Shown here in pieces: positions 33,354 through 43,440 of a DNA stretch of 64,000 nt. Source of the DNA: Vitis vinifera (lineage: Eukaryota > Streptophyta > Magnoliopsida > Vitales > Vitaceae); contig NC_081817.1 of NCBI RefSeq assembly GCF_030704535.1, positions 3,239,001-3,303,000 on the forward strand. Direction: 5' to 3'. Within the stretch, counting starts at the first letter, position 1, and every line of letters starts with the position of its first letter. The position numbers and the translations under genes are program-made. Below the pieces are notes generated by a model, which was not told the origin of the DNA, made no database searches, and saw only the letters and a program-made list of their open reading frames with translations.

Positions 33354-35929
33354 ATGCATGTTCTTTATCGCTTATGAATGGTCAAGATCATGGAATTCTC
33401 ATCACAGACGAATTCCAGCCTTTGGTTCTGCTTATTTCACAGATTAAACGGGAGCTGAATTTAGTTGATACCTTCTTGCAATCATGCTATGAAATGTGGT
33501 TTCAAATGGAGTCAGCAACGACAACAATTAGTTGTTCGAAGAAAGAGATGACAGATTGCAAAATATAATGTAGGAGAAGATATTTCATGTATCTCAAGAC
33601 AACGGTCTCTACTTTGTGAATCACTGAACGAATAACTCATGACATTCTAGGGTATGGTAAGCTTTGACATACACATGTTTATAACAAGTGATTTAATTCT
33701 GTTGTACAGTTTGTATACATGTAAGTGATACTTCAAGGATTATTTAGAAAAGCTAATTCTTTTTTGGTTATGGCTTTACCATTGCTGTTAATTCTTGGGT
33801 GCTTGTGGGCTTCATGTCCTTGTGTGATTGATTATCTTGGTTCATTTCATATGGCTTCTAGTGAGGACTGTTTCTCATTGTTCTATGATAAGACAGGTTT
33901 TCATGCTTGATGCTGAAAAGATGTATGTGATGTGGTGTTATTTGTTCTAATTGGAACCTGGGCGTCATTTTCTTATCAGATGAGAAATATATGCTTCCTG
34001 AAGTTTTCAGTTTTTTTCATCATGCAAAATATAGTGTCATTATGATTTTATTTCCCTTCTAGAGGATTTGCTGAAGAGATCTATTTGTGCATTTGATTGA
34101 CTTATCATCATTGTCATCGTCGCCATCCTATTAATTTATTAGTATAGTTTAATTAATAAGTGGTTAGGATAGAGGGTCAAAGGAAGCAGGGGATCATGGA
34201 AAGAAAGTAATTCAAAATAATAGTGTTAATTTCATCTTAAAGTCTAATCTTGAATTTAGAGAAATGATCAAGATCCAATTCCTGATGGACTGGCACTGGC
34301 AAAATGAATTATTCAATTAGGCTGGGGTAATCAATGGCAATCTGTGTGCTTTTGTGTTGTGGGCCTGTGCAAAGAAGAAAAGGGAGATGGATGCAATGAC
34401 CCATGAAATAGAAAACGTGAAAAACCAGCTTCCAAATCTGACTTTGAAAATGGGGATGGCAGTGGTATCCTTGGATTTCCAGAAACATATTCGCTACTCG
34501 GTTTTGAATTGAATTTTGATACCCAATTTCGGGAATCCCAGCAAATGACCTTGACATTGGGCACAAGGATTACTTAAAAGAAAACCAAATAAAGAAAAAC
34601 TTTGCTTGCTATCACAAAAAGGAAATTATCTAAAAAAAAATAGAGGTAAACAAGGATTAGCCAAGGGAAACCAGATGAGGAAAAACTTTCTTCTCTTGCT
34701 TCTGACCCCTGCTAACAAAGGGGAAAAAAAACTTGCTGCTAAAAAAGGAAATTACCTAGAGAAAATAGAGCTAAACAAGGATTACCTAAAGAATATCATA
34801 TAAGAAAAAACACGCTTGCTATCATTGTTATATATTATTAAGCCCACAATCTTCCTCATTTCTACATTACATTTTTTATAGAAAGGAGAAGACAATTACT
34901 TAAAGAAAATGGAACTAAACAAGGATTGACTAAGGAAAACTAGATAAGAAGATACTTGCTTCTATCATCTGTTAGACCAAGATTTTTTATGATAATAAAA
35001 CTATGCTTAAATTTAATGGTTATATTTGAGTGTGTGAAGCAAGAAAGATTTTCTAAGAGATATTCAAGAAGAGACAATGGTGGACTTAAGATTTAAAGTT
35101 TGAGGTGGTGATTGGCAAGTGTATCTAATTTTTCCTATAGTTATTTTGTTCACTATGATTATACATCTAAATTCCAATACATGCTAACTATGTTTTAGAA
35201 GCTTTATGGAAGTTTTTAGGAGAGAAAAAATGAAAAAGAAAGAAAAGGCCCACTTGACTTCACTTTCTTTTTATTTTTGGAATAAAGGAAAGCCCTCTAA
35301 CTAATTGGAAAGAGATAGGGTGAAGAGAAGTTAGACACAAGAAGATGGACAAAAAATAAGAGTACGCATGGAACCGAAGAATGTCTTAAATTGAATTTAT
35401 CAATCTTATTTTTATTCAGATGGATCTAAATTAAGTCTACCTATAAAATATATCATTTTGAAATTAAATAAAGTTTGAAGTATTTTTCAATTTAAAGATT
35501 AAATATTAAGGCTTATTTGGAAATGTTTCCAAAATAAGTTATAAAAGATGTTTTCAATATCAATTCTTAATTATTTTAAAAAACAAAATTCTATTGAGAA
35601 CTCAAATATAAAAAATAATATTTTAATCTCATGGAAGGTATCATTTGTGTATGTATAATACAAAAACTTTCAACTTATTTATCATATTTTTAATTGTCAT
35701 TTCGAACTCTATATTTAAAAAAAAACCTAAAATTTATTCTTCAAAAAAACAATTTGTCTTTAGAATAAATATTCCTATCAAAATTATTTTAAATATGATC
35801 TTTGAGTTAAAAGAACTATTTTTTCACGTTCAACTTTCCAAACCTTCATAGAATAAAATAGGAGTAGGTGTAGGAAAATAGGGCATAACATAGGTATATC
35901 TATAAAAGCCCAAGACTTAATATCACAAA
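33354..35929. other. 3' flank of GRAS copy 6 and intergenic DNA
   Basis: No gene is seen. Bases 33354-33900 share words with the 3' flank of copy 1. Degenerate repeats lie at 34563-34975. From 35513 a stretch starting GGCTTATTTGGAAATGTTTCC looks like one end of a small transposon family also seen near 55350. Confidence 0.5.
34563..34975. repeat. Dispersed-tandem degenerate repeat, four units
   Basis: Units share the words GGAAATTACCTAAAGAAAAT, AAACAAGGATTACCTAAG and AACTTGCTTCTATCA. They start near 34563 (partial), 34619, 34747 and 34887. The spacing is uneven and the units diverged, so this is an old local array or a fragment of a transposon. Confidence 0.65.
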
Positions 35930-36004
35930 TCCATTGTCGTCTAGTCCGGTTTAGGATACCTGGCTTTCACCCAGGCGACCCGGGTTCAAATCCCGGCAAT
36001 GGAA
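35930..36004 (+). tRNA. tRNA-Glu (anticodon TTC)
   Basis: It folds into a full cloverleaf. The acceptor stem is TCCATTG with CAATGGA, the anticodon stem CCTGG/CCAGG holds the loop CTTTCAC with TTC at 35966-35968, and the T arm is CCGGG-TTCAAAT-CCCGG. The sequence matches plant nuclear tRNA-Glu closely, including internal A- and B-box promoter elements. A run of T (36017-36033) a few bases downstream can serve as the RNA polymerase III terminator. No intron. Confidence 0.96.
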
Positions 36005-36016
36005 GACAATTTTTGC

Positions 36017-36033
36017 CTTTTTTTTTTTCTTTT
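36017..36033 (+). terminator. T-rich stop for RNA polymerase III
   Basis: A long T run directly downstream of tRNA-Glu. Confidence 0.6.
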
Positions 36034-36108
36034 TTAAAGAAAATATTTTTTGTACACGTGGCAACATGGTACACTTGACCGATTTGACAGTAATTCGCCT
36101 GAGGGAAC

Positions 36109-36118
36109 ATTAGGGTTT
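36109..36118 (+). promoter_or_regulatory. Telo-box-like element before the FtsJ gene
   Basis: ATTAGGGTTT lies 30 bases before the ATG. In plants such elements (AAACCCTAA on the other strand) sit near transcription starts of many ribosome-biogenesis and translation genes, which fits an rRNA methyltransferase. A G-box (CACGTGG) is near 36055. Confidence 0.5.
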
Positions 36119-36147
36119 CTCTGCAGGGGAAGAACAGGAAGAAGAAG

Positions 36148-38861
36148 ATGAGCGGAGCAGGGACGCCTGATTTCTTTTACAGGGAAGCTCAGCGCCTCGG
36201 CTATGCGGCTCGCTCAGCTTTCAAGGTCCCCTCCTTTCTTCTTTTTCCTATTTCATTATGCGCTGTTTGGTTACACGGAATCTTTAGGGAATGAAAAGAA
36301 AATAGAATGTGGAAATCCTTATCGTTACTGGGGACATGAGAAAAGAGAAGGAAAGGACTCCACCTCAATTTTTCCAGTGCAGCTACTTGATTCACGATCT
36401 TAGAAAAAGGAAGGCCTTGCAGGCACTGTAGCTATTTGGTTCAATTTTTTTTTTCCACACTTTCCTGAAATCAACCAGAGGGCTGTGGATAGTAAGATAT
36501 AGTTTATTTATCCTTTACTCTTTCTGTCTCTATTGCAAGCAGTTGCTTCAGATGCAGAAGCAATACAAACTGATAAAACCAGGGTCATCTGTGCTTGATC
36601 TTGGATGTGCTCCTGGTGCTTGGCTTCAGGTTCAGTCGTATTTCTCTTCTTTTCCTTTTATTAAACCTGCCTGAAGCTATGTAATAGCTTTCATGGTGTT
36701 ATAACCTCAATGTAGGTGGCTTGTCAGAGCTTGGGTCCTCTAAAGAATGGTGGGGTTGTTGTGGGCATTGATCTGAAGGTGATTATCACATGATTCTTTT
36801 ATGAGTCTATTGGTTTCTTGCTCGCAAGGGTATTAACCTATAAAAGCAAATAAAAACAAATTAAAGGTGTGGATTGGAAGATTGAGGCATGGCTTTTCCA
36901 TTTTGTTACTACGTTTTAATATGCGAACTGTGGTATCTGCAGAACAGAAGGTGAAGGTTCCTTCTATGCATTGTGATTCGAGGGTTAAAACTGTTTGTGC
37001 TGATGTCATGAAACTCCCCAAGGACGAAATCAGGGCATTCTCACCACAGGTAAAAGATTGATAAATTCATTTGACACCTTTAACATATGTGCATTTGAAA
37101 AAGCTAGGTCTGTTACCAGCTCATGCCTTTCTGATTGCCTGCAAATGGAACTTGCCCTGGGCAATTGCCTTCTTTTTGTTTGTGCTGAATGCTTCAGAAT
37201 GTTGTTGTTTTTTTTTTTTTTTTATCTCTTCTGATCCATCATTTCAATTTTAAGAATTTAGTTGACATTCATAAATGAGAAGAAGGTTAAGCATTTTGAG
37301 TAGTCCTTGGCTGAGTAGCTCTTAGTCTACAACAAGTTTTAGTTAAGGTTAGAATGCTATGGTGCACCCCTTTTAGTCTTAAGAAGCCTGAAAATATATC
37401 TGTTCATGACATAGTAGTCAAACATCTCTGTCAAAAAAAAAGTTATCAAACTTCTCAAATATTTTTGGCATACAAGGATGATAAGTTCTAGATTGTTTCA
37501 CTAATTAAAGTCGTATCGTTTTGTTAATCTATTGCTTGGGTTGGCCTGCTTAGTTTTCAAAGTACTTGGGCCACTGACTGCATAACGGCATGTGAAACTC
37601 ACAAGCAATAATATGAAGTGTTAAACCATTTACTAAATCTATGTCTAAACCCAACCCAAACTCAATTTCTGGCTGTAAAACTTATATTAATTGCCTAGTT
37701 CATTGGAAAATTGAACTGGATAGCCAAACTTCAGGCTTCATGAGTAAGCTTCAGCCTAGCAGCTCAGTATGCAGCCCCACTAGCCTGTCTCCTGGTAAGG
37801 GCTTGTTTGAAAATTGTTCTTAAAAACAGTTTTCTGTTCTTTATATCAGAAAATCATTTTTTAAGAATTTGAAAACATGTTTCTTAAACAATTTTGAGGT
37901 GTTTTTAGGTTTTTTTTTAGGATGTTATAAGCAATAATTGAAAAGATAAAAAATACTTTAGGAGTTTTTGTATTGTACACAAGTATACAGCATTTTTATG
38001 GAAAATAAGCTAAGAAAACTATTGATAGCAGGGAGATGATAATTTATTGTTGATGAATTTGTGTGCCTAGGCTCTAGGGTGACTTTGCATGTTTAAGTGC
38101 CCTCTTTAAAACTATGTAAGAGAGTGGGAGAATGTTCATATTGATTAACCTTTGATGTCATCATTAGGTCGTGTTTGATTCATTAATGAGAAAATGCTCA
38201 TAAATTCAAAAACCAAAAAAAAAAAAAGGGAAAAAGAACTGGTACAAATTTGTCTTTGATCCTATCCAAAAACCAAAAAAAAAAAAAAAGGTAGTTTTTT
38301 TTCGAAGGTTGAACTATTTTTAGCATCATTCTTTATCTATATCTTCTCTCTAGTGGAGCTACTACACAGAGTTTTGGTTTTGTGTATTGTGCAGCGGAAG
38401 GGATTTTCAGTGATACTTTCAGATATGTGTCCCTTGGTTTCTGGTATCACAACTAAAGATGCAGTTTTATCTGCAGAATTAGGCATGCAAGCACTCCATT
38501 TGGCTGTTAGAGGGCCTGCCCTAGCTCCTTCAGGCGATGAAATTCAGAAGGGGGAGCATCATGATGATTCTACTTCTGGTCCAGATGACGATGGCATCCT
38601 CCAGCCAGGTGGCCACCTTGTCATTAAGCTTCTAGAGAGTGAAGATGCGCAAGGTGGGCATTTTTATTGCAGGGTACACACAAGTGCTCTTCCCTTTTGT
38701 GTAGAATTTCTTATGTTTCTCACTCTCTTCTGGTCATTTGTGTTGCAGGATTTAGCCGGATTTGCAAACCACTCTTCAGAAAGGCATCATGGTTGAGGCC
38801 TAAAGCTACAAGATCTTCATCCAGGGAGATTTATTTGATTTGTCAAGGGTTGCGGCCATAG
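36148..38861 (+). CDS. FtsJ/RrmJ-type rRNA 2'-O-ribose methyltransferase
   Basis: Six exons: 36148-36225, 36543-36629, 36716-36778, 36948-37049, 38395-38653, 38749-38861; 702 bases, 233 residues. All introns are GT-AG and the frame is kept. The SAM-binding motif [10 protein letters not shown] lies near 45-54. The RrmJ-type catalytic tetrad can be placed at Lys26 (RSAFK), Asp120 (LSDM), Lys188 (HLVIK) and Glu223 (SREIYLI). Bacterial FtsJ (about 209 residues) methylates U2552 in the 23S A-loop. This protein resembles the small Arabidopsis FtsJ-like protein (AT5G13830, from memory) rather than the larger SPB1 or TRM7 types. An acidic insert (about 150-180) separates Asp120 from Lys188. No clear organelle transit peptide is visible, so its site of action (organelle or cytosol) is open. 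Exon 4 uses the AG at 36947; the earlier AG at 36942 would give a stop. Confidence 0.93.
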
Positions 38862-39313
38862 GTGATTAATTCAAGTAGTTATCTCCCATTGAATTAAATT
38901 TTGGGCAACACACATTTTTAGGGATGTAGGAAATACACAGTTTTGTAACCTAGTGAGGATTGTTCATTGCACACAAGCATGTATTTCTTAGAAGAGAAGC
39001 GCAAAAACATAAACAGATTCACTGAAATCCTTTTAAAGTATTAGAAGAAGAGAAGCAAAAGACACTTCATAAATTCACAATTTCAAAATATTAAAAAAGG
39101 AACCCTGAACACCAGGTCTCTCTTATATCTCTCGATTTACAAAATAATTTAATTCCATATGTGCAGAGTGTTTTAAAGTATTAGAAGAAGAGAAGCAAAA
39201 GACACTTCATAAATTCACAATTTCAAAATATTAAAAAAGGAACCCTGAACACCAGGTCTCTCTTATATCTCTCGATTTACAAAATAATTTAATTCCATAT
39301 GTGCAGAGTGTTT
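38862..39313. other. Shared 3' region between FtsJ and FZR genes (tail to tail)
   Basis: Only 452 bases separate the two stop codons, so the 3' UTRs probably meet or overlap. More than half of it is the 140-bp tandem duplication. Confidence 0.7.
39031..39310. repeat. Exact 140-bp tandem duplication
   Basis: Copy one is 39031-39170 and copy two 39171-39310. I find no difference between them. TTTT flanks both ends of the unit, a microhomology that fits a slippage or end-joining origin. The second copy ends at the FZR stop codon (39314-39316). Confidence 0.97.
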
Positions 39314-41690
39314 TCATCGAATATGCGTCCGTCCCATTGACCAAACACCTGTATCTTTGACTGGTGCCTGAAAAGAGATGAAAATGTTAGACACCGGAAG
39401 TTAACCACTGATTGTTTGTTTTCAAAGTTTGGTCATACTTACTGGTGTTTTCATGGAAGGGAAGATATTCCAAAACCGTAATGTCTCATCCCCTGCTCCA
39501 GTCACTATCGTCTGCAAAAGCAATTTTCACTTCTCTTTAAGTTTTTCTTATATAGAGCAGCATTGTGTGCATGTGGCGATTGTAGCTGAACTCGCTTTAC
39601 AGAATTCACTTGTGCGTCTGTGTGTGCATGTATGTATGACCTATGACCGTATACTAAGTAGAATGCTTCAACTATGGAGAAGATAGCACTGTACCTGACC
39701 ATCCGGCGACATGGCAAGATAGAGCACTCGCAAACTATGGCCAGTTAGAGTTGCGACCTATCCAAATTTCGAAGGAAATACAGATTTAGTTAGTTTGTGA
39801 TGGAAAATGATGCCGGAATCTTCAAGAGGTTCATATAATTAATACCTTTGTCATTGATGGGTATTTCCAGACCATAATCTGATTCTGGGAATAGCCATGA
39901 GTGCTGACTAGCTCGTTCACATTCTTACTCCATGCCAGATTGCATACCTGAAGTTGAACCCATCAAAAATTGATTCAGTATATTATATATGGCGGTCCTG
40001 GTTATTGCACTTAGACTCTATGCCATGCCATAAAAGTTGAAACCACACCTGGCTTCCTGTGTCAACATGGTTTAATTGATTCCCATTTGTAGTACTCCAG
40101 AAGCGGATACACCGATCTGCAGTCCCACCTCCAGATGCGAGGAGGCCGCTCTGGTGAGGTGACCAAGCTATGGCCTTCACAGCAGCTGTGTGCTCTGTCA
40201 ACTTCAAAACTGGTTGCTGAGAATGCTGGTTCCACACCAATAGCTGATCACACAACAATTAATACACTCTCATTCAGTACTCCACTAAAGTTGGATTGTA
40301 AAAATGAGGTGGGAAAAGTACTGGTGGATGGATGTATACCTGATTATCATTACCACCTGATGCAAGTTCTCTATCATCATGGGACCATTTCAGCCCACAC
40401 ACCTGAGGATTTAAAAATCAAGGATTGAGATTGGTTGTGATTTAGTCACCAAAAAGAAAATGCATCCAAGGTTCTTCTGTTGAATTCTAATGAACACTCA
40501 CTTCGGATTTGTGCCCTACAAGCTTGCTAACAAAGTCATTTGAAACACGAAGATCGTGTTGAAGTATGTTGCGGTCTCTACTTCCAGAAGATAATATCCG
40601 CGAGCTCCAAGCCAGGACTCCGGTCCTTGTTTGGTGTCCGCTCATGGTTCGGACCTTCTTGCACTGAGTTCCATCCCACACCTGTTACACCACCAGTAAT
40701 TTTTGGTTTAGTCTCGACTGTGTATAATGACAATACTGACTCTGTATAAACAGATTTGGTTAAAATCAGAGAATTATGTACCTGAACTTGACCAAGATGT
40801 GTACCAATCGATATGTATGAACCCTCTCGGGTCCATTGGACCGAGCACACACTGTCACTGGGCCCCAAATCACACAACTTGGTCACCTGAGAACAGAAAC
40901 AGCAATAGATAAGCTTTTGCAGTGATGGAAGAGGAAAAATTAAAATGCATGGTTGTTCAAAGCGCTAGAAATAATCAGACTCACCTTGCTGGTGGATGCA
41001 GTCCATAGATAAACACAGGTGCCCAATCCAACTGCAAGCACATTCTGTGAAGACCAGTCCACAAGGTTCAAGTAGAAATCATCTTGAAGTGATGGGGCAT
41101 CCAGAACCTGCAAACATTTGGCATCCAGTCAGCGACCGTTTCCTATATTTACTTCCGGATGTTGTATTTGAGTGTTTTCTCAGAAACCAAACAGACTCAA
41201 GAACAAAAATGATAATAGATCTAGAAACCTTATGGGGTGTCTTGGGGACCTTCCGAGGCGGCTTTGGAGGCGTAGAAGCCTCACTAGAAAACCCGCTATC
41301 AGGACCAAAAATCGAAGGGGAAAAGGGCGAATTAGGCCCCGAATGATCCGTCTTGAACCTTAGCATGTTCTTGCTGGGACTCATCGGAGATCCTTGACCT
41401 GCAGGAGAAGAACCAAAATCAGACCCGAAAAGCTCCTGTTTCAACAACCTAAAATACGCTTCGTTTCCGCCTTCCTTAACCGGCGATGCCTTCTCGATTA
41501 GCCCAAAAGTATGAAGCCTTGACGAAGATCTGCAGGGTATGAATCGGTCGCTACAACTTGTGGCTTTCGACGGGGACGACAAGTTTGATATCGCCCGATA
41601 GGAACCCGAAAAAGTCTCAAGGCGCAGAGAGGTTTCAGACATCCCAGCTGGGAGATTCAATCCACTTTTCCTTCTTTCACTGGAATCCAT
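39314..41690 (-). CDS. FZR: FIZZY-RELATED / CCS52A (Cdh1-type APC/C activator)
   Basis: Ten exons on the minus strand: 41229-41690, 40985-41107, 40782-40886, 40502-40681, 40340-40402, 40049-40243, 39846-39947, 39695-39757, 39443-39511, 39314-39367; 471 residues. Every junction falls between codons. Features are the C-box DRFIPCR (48-54), the conserved segment around [15 protein letters not shown] (77-91), a basic KTPHK end of exon 1 (150-154), seven WD40-type blades (about 160-460; for example [19 protein letters not shown] and [19 protein letters not shown]), and the C-terminal Ile-Arg tail that docks on the APC/C. CCS52A proteins bring mitotic cyclins to the ubiquitin ligase and drive exit from mitosis and endoreduplication. 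An AAACCCTA-type telo-box lies in the leader (near 41795 on the minus strand). The match to plant CCS52A is strong; A1 against A2 subtype is not decided. Confidence 0.96.
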
Positions 41691-41861
41691 TTCTGGGTTT
41701 GCTTGAGCTCGAGTTCTCGAGTTGTCGGGCGTAATGTAGATGAACAGATATTGAAAACTCCTCTCCTCTCTCTCTGCAAAAGAAGAGGGGTTTTCTAGGG
41801 TTTTAGGGAGGAGCTTCGTATTTGGATTGGAAGAGGGGTTTTCTCTGCAAAAGGCTCCCAA

Positions 41862-43430
41862 ACGGTCGAATTTGGTAAGGATAAGGCATCAGGAAGGTCT
41901 TGCTTGTAAAGGAAAATTCCCAACGGTTAGTTTGTTTTTGGAAGTAGCCGTTGCTTTCAGTATTATTTAAAAAAAAAAATCACATTTTATATGATTTTGT
42001 TATTAACATGGAGTTGGCTCCTCTTTCTCTGAGATTCGCCCATAATTGTCAAGCATAAGTACATGGTATCATTAATTAAGTCTTCATAAGAGTTTGATTA
42101 TAGACTTTTTAATGCTAATATTTTCCTTTTTGAAAATATTTTAATATTCAAAATGATTAATTTGAACTAGAGTTAATTTTATTTATCTCATATGATGTTT
42201 TGGTTAAATACATCTAATCTCGTATGTTTGAAATTTCATCATGCATTTATTTTATTTTGAGTGAAAAGAGAGGTAAATGAAAATAAGAAATAAAAAAGAC
42301 AAGAAAGATATTCGATGAATTTCAAACATATAAGGTTAAATGTATTTAACTAAAACCTAAAGAGAGGTAAATGAAATTAATCATTTTAATTAAAACATCA
42401 TCTATTCCTCCCGTTAATTTTGTAATTTTTTTTAATTAAACTCATTTAACATAGTAATTTTTAAGCTCAATCATGTTATATTGAGCCTTTTATGTAAAAA
42501 AAAAAATGGAAAGCAGAATTTTCAAACTGTCTTTTGATCCACTAAATGTAAAATGTGCAATAAGTTTATTGTTATTCTTTCTTAAAACTTTTTTCTTTTT
42601 TTCTTTTTTTTTTGAAAAGTAGAGAAAAAATAAAAGAAAATAAATTATTTTAAATTTAGGTTACTTTTTTTTTTTCGTTTTTATGTAAAAAATAAATAAT
42701 TTAAAATATATTATTTTTAACTAATTTTAATTATATATAATTTTTTTTATTTTTTTATAATAAAACCAAATATGAGAAAACATTTTTCTTTAATATTTTT
42801 TATTTACTTAATACTTTCCAAAAACCAAATATACTCTTAAAATACATGTAAATTTCAATTTTGAATTCAATAATATACCCTTTTTTATATGAATTTTCAA
42901 ATTTGAATTCAATTCCAACAAAACATTTATGCCTTATCTGGCCTCATTACCAATAATGAAGCCAAAACAAATGTTGGGAGGGCAACCCTATATTCTGTCC
43001 TGTGAGATACAGGGGCAGTCCCCCATGCTTGTATTAGGTCGGCACGGTCAAGAATGCATCTCTCTGCTCAGCAAAAAAGGTATCACCATCATAAATGAAC
43101 TGAATCTATAGCAAATGGGTTTGAACCCTACTTGTGTTGGTGATGAGAGTCGCTCAAGCTGTACGTCAAGATTTTGTGATCACAGCAAATGATATTTGAG
43201 GATGAGATACGCCTGAGATGCAATAAGGCCCTGTTGAGCTGGTCTAACATAGCAGGACCAGCAAGGCTCACTAGGATTCATGGCTTTAAAGGCAGCTGCA
43301 GCAGGTAAAAACTAAAGGAAGCTGAATATGCTCCATTTAGATAGATAACACTAGCATAGGTGAACCCTAAAAGAAACTCTGCGAGCTTTTTAGTTCCATT
43401 TATCTCACAGCCACACAGCATCTCTCCTGG
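41862..43430. other. Promoter side of FZR and AT-rich intergenic DNA
   Basis: No gene is seen. Bases 42080-42860 are very AT-rich. Bases 42920-43430 form an island of more even composition that I cannot assign. Confidence 0.5.
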
Positions 43431-43440
43431 TCGCTAAAAG
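43431..43440. repeat. Left target-site duplication of the foldback element
   Basis: TCGCTAAAAG, repeated at 45900-45909. Confidence 0.85.

Noticed and set aside
36948-36950. Alternative acceptor at 36942 for FtsJ exon 4
   Set aside because: It leads at once to a stop codon; the AG at 36947 restores the family sequence.
38667-38861. Separate small gene starting at 38667
   Set aside because: Its second half is the last exon of the FtsJ gene and its first half is intron.
41079-41346. Open frame on the + strand over FZR exon 1
   Set aside because: It is the antisense of a well-supported coding exon.
43140-43221. Box C/D snoRNA candidate
   Set aside because: Boxes are present, but no terminal stem and no guide match I can support.
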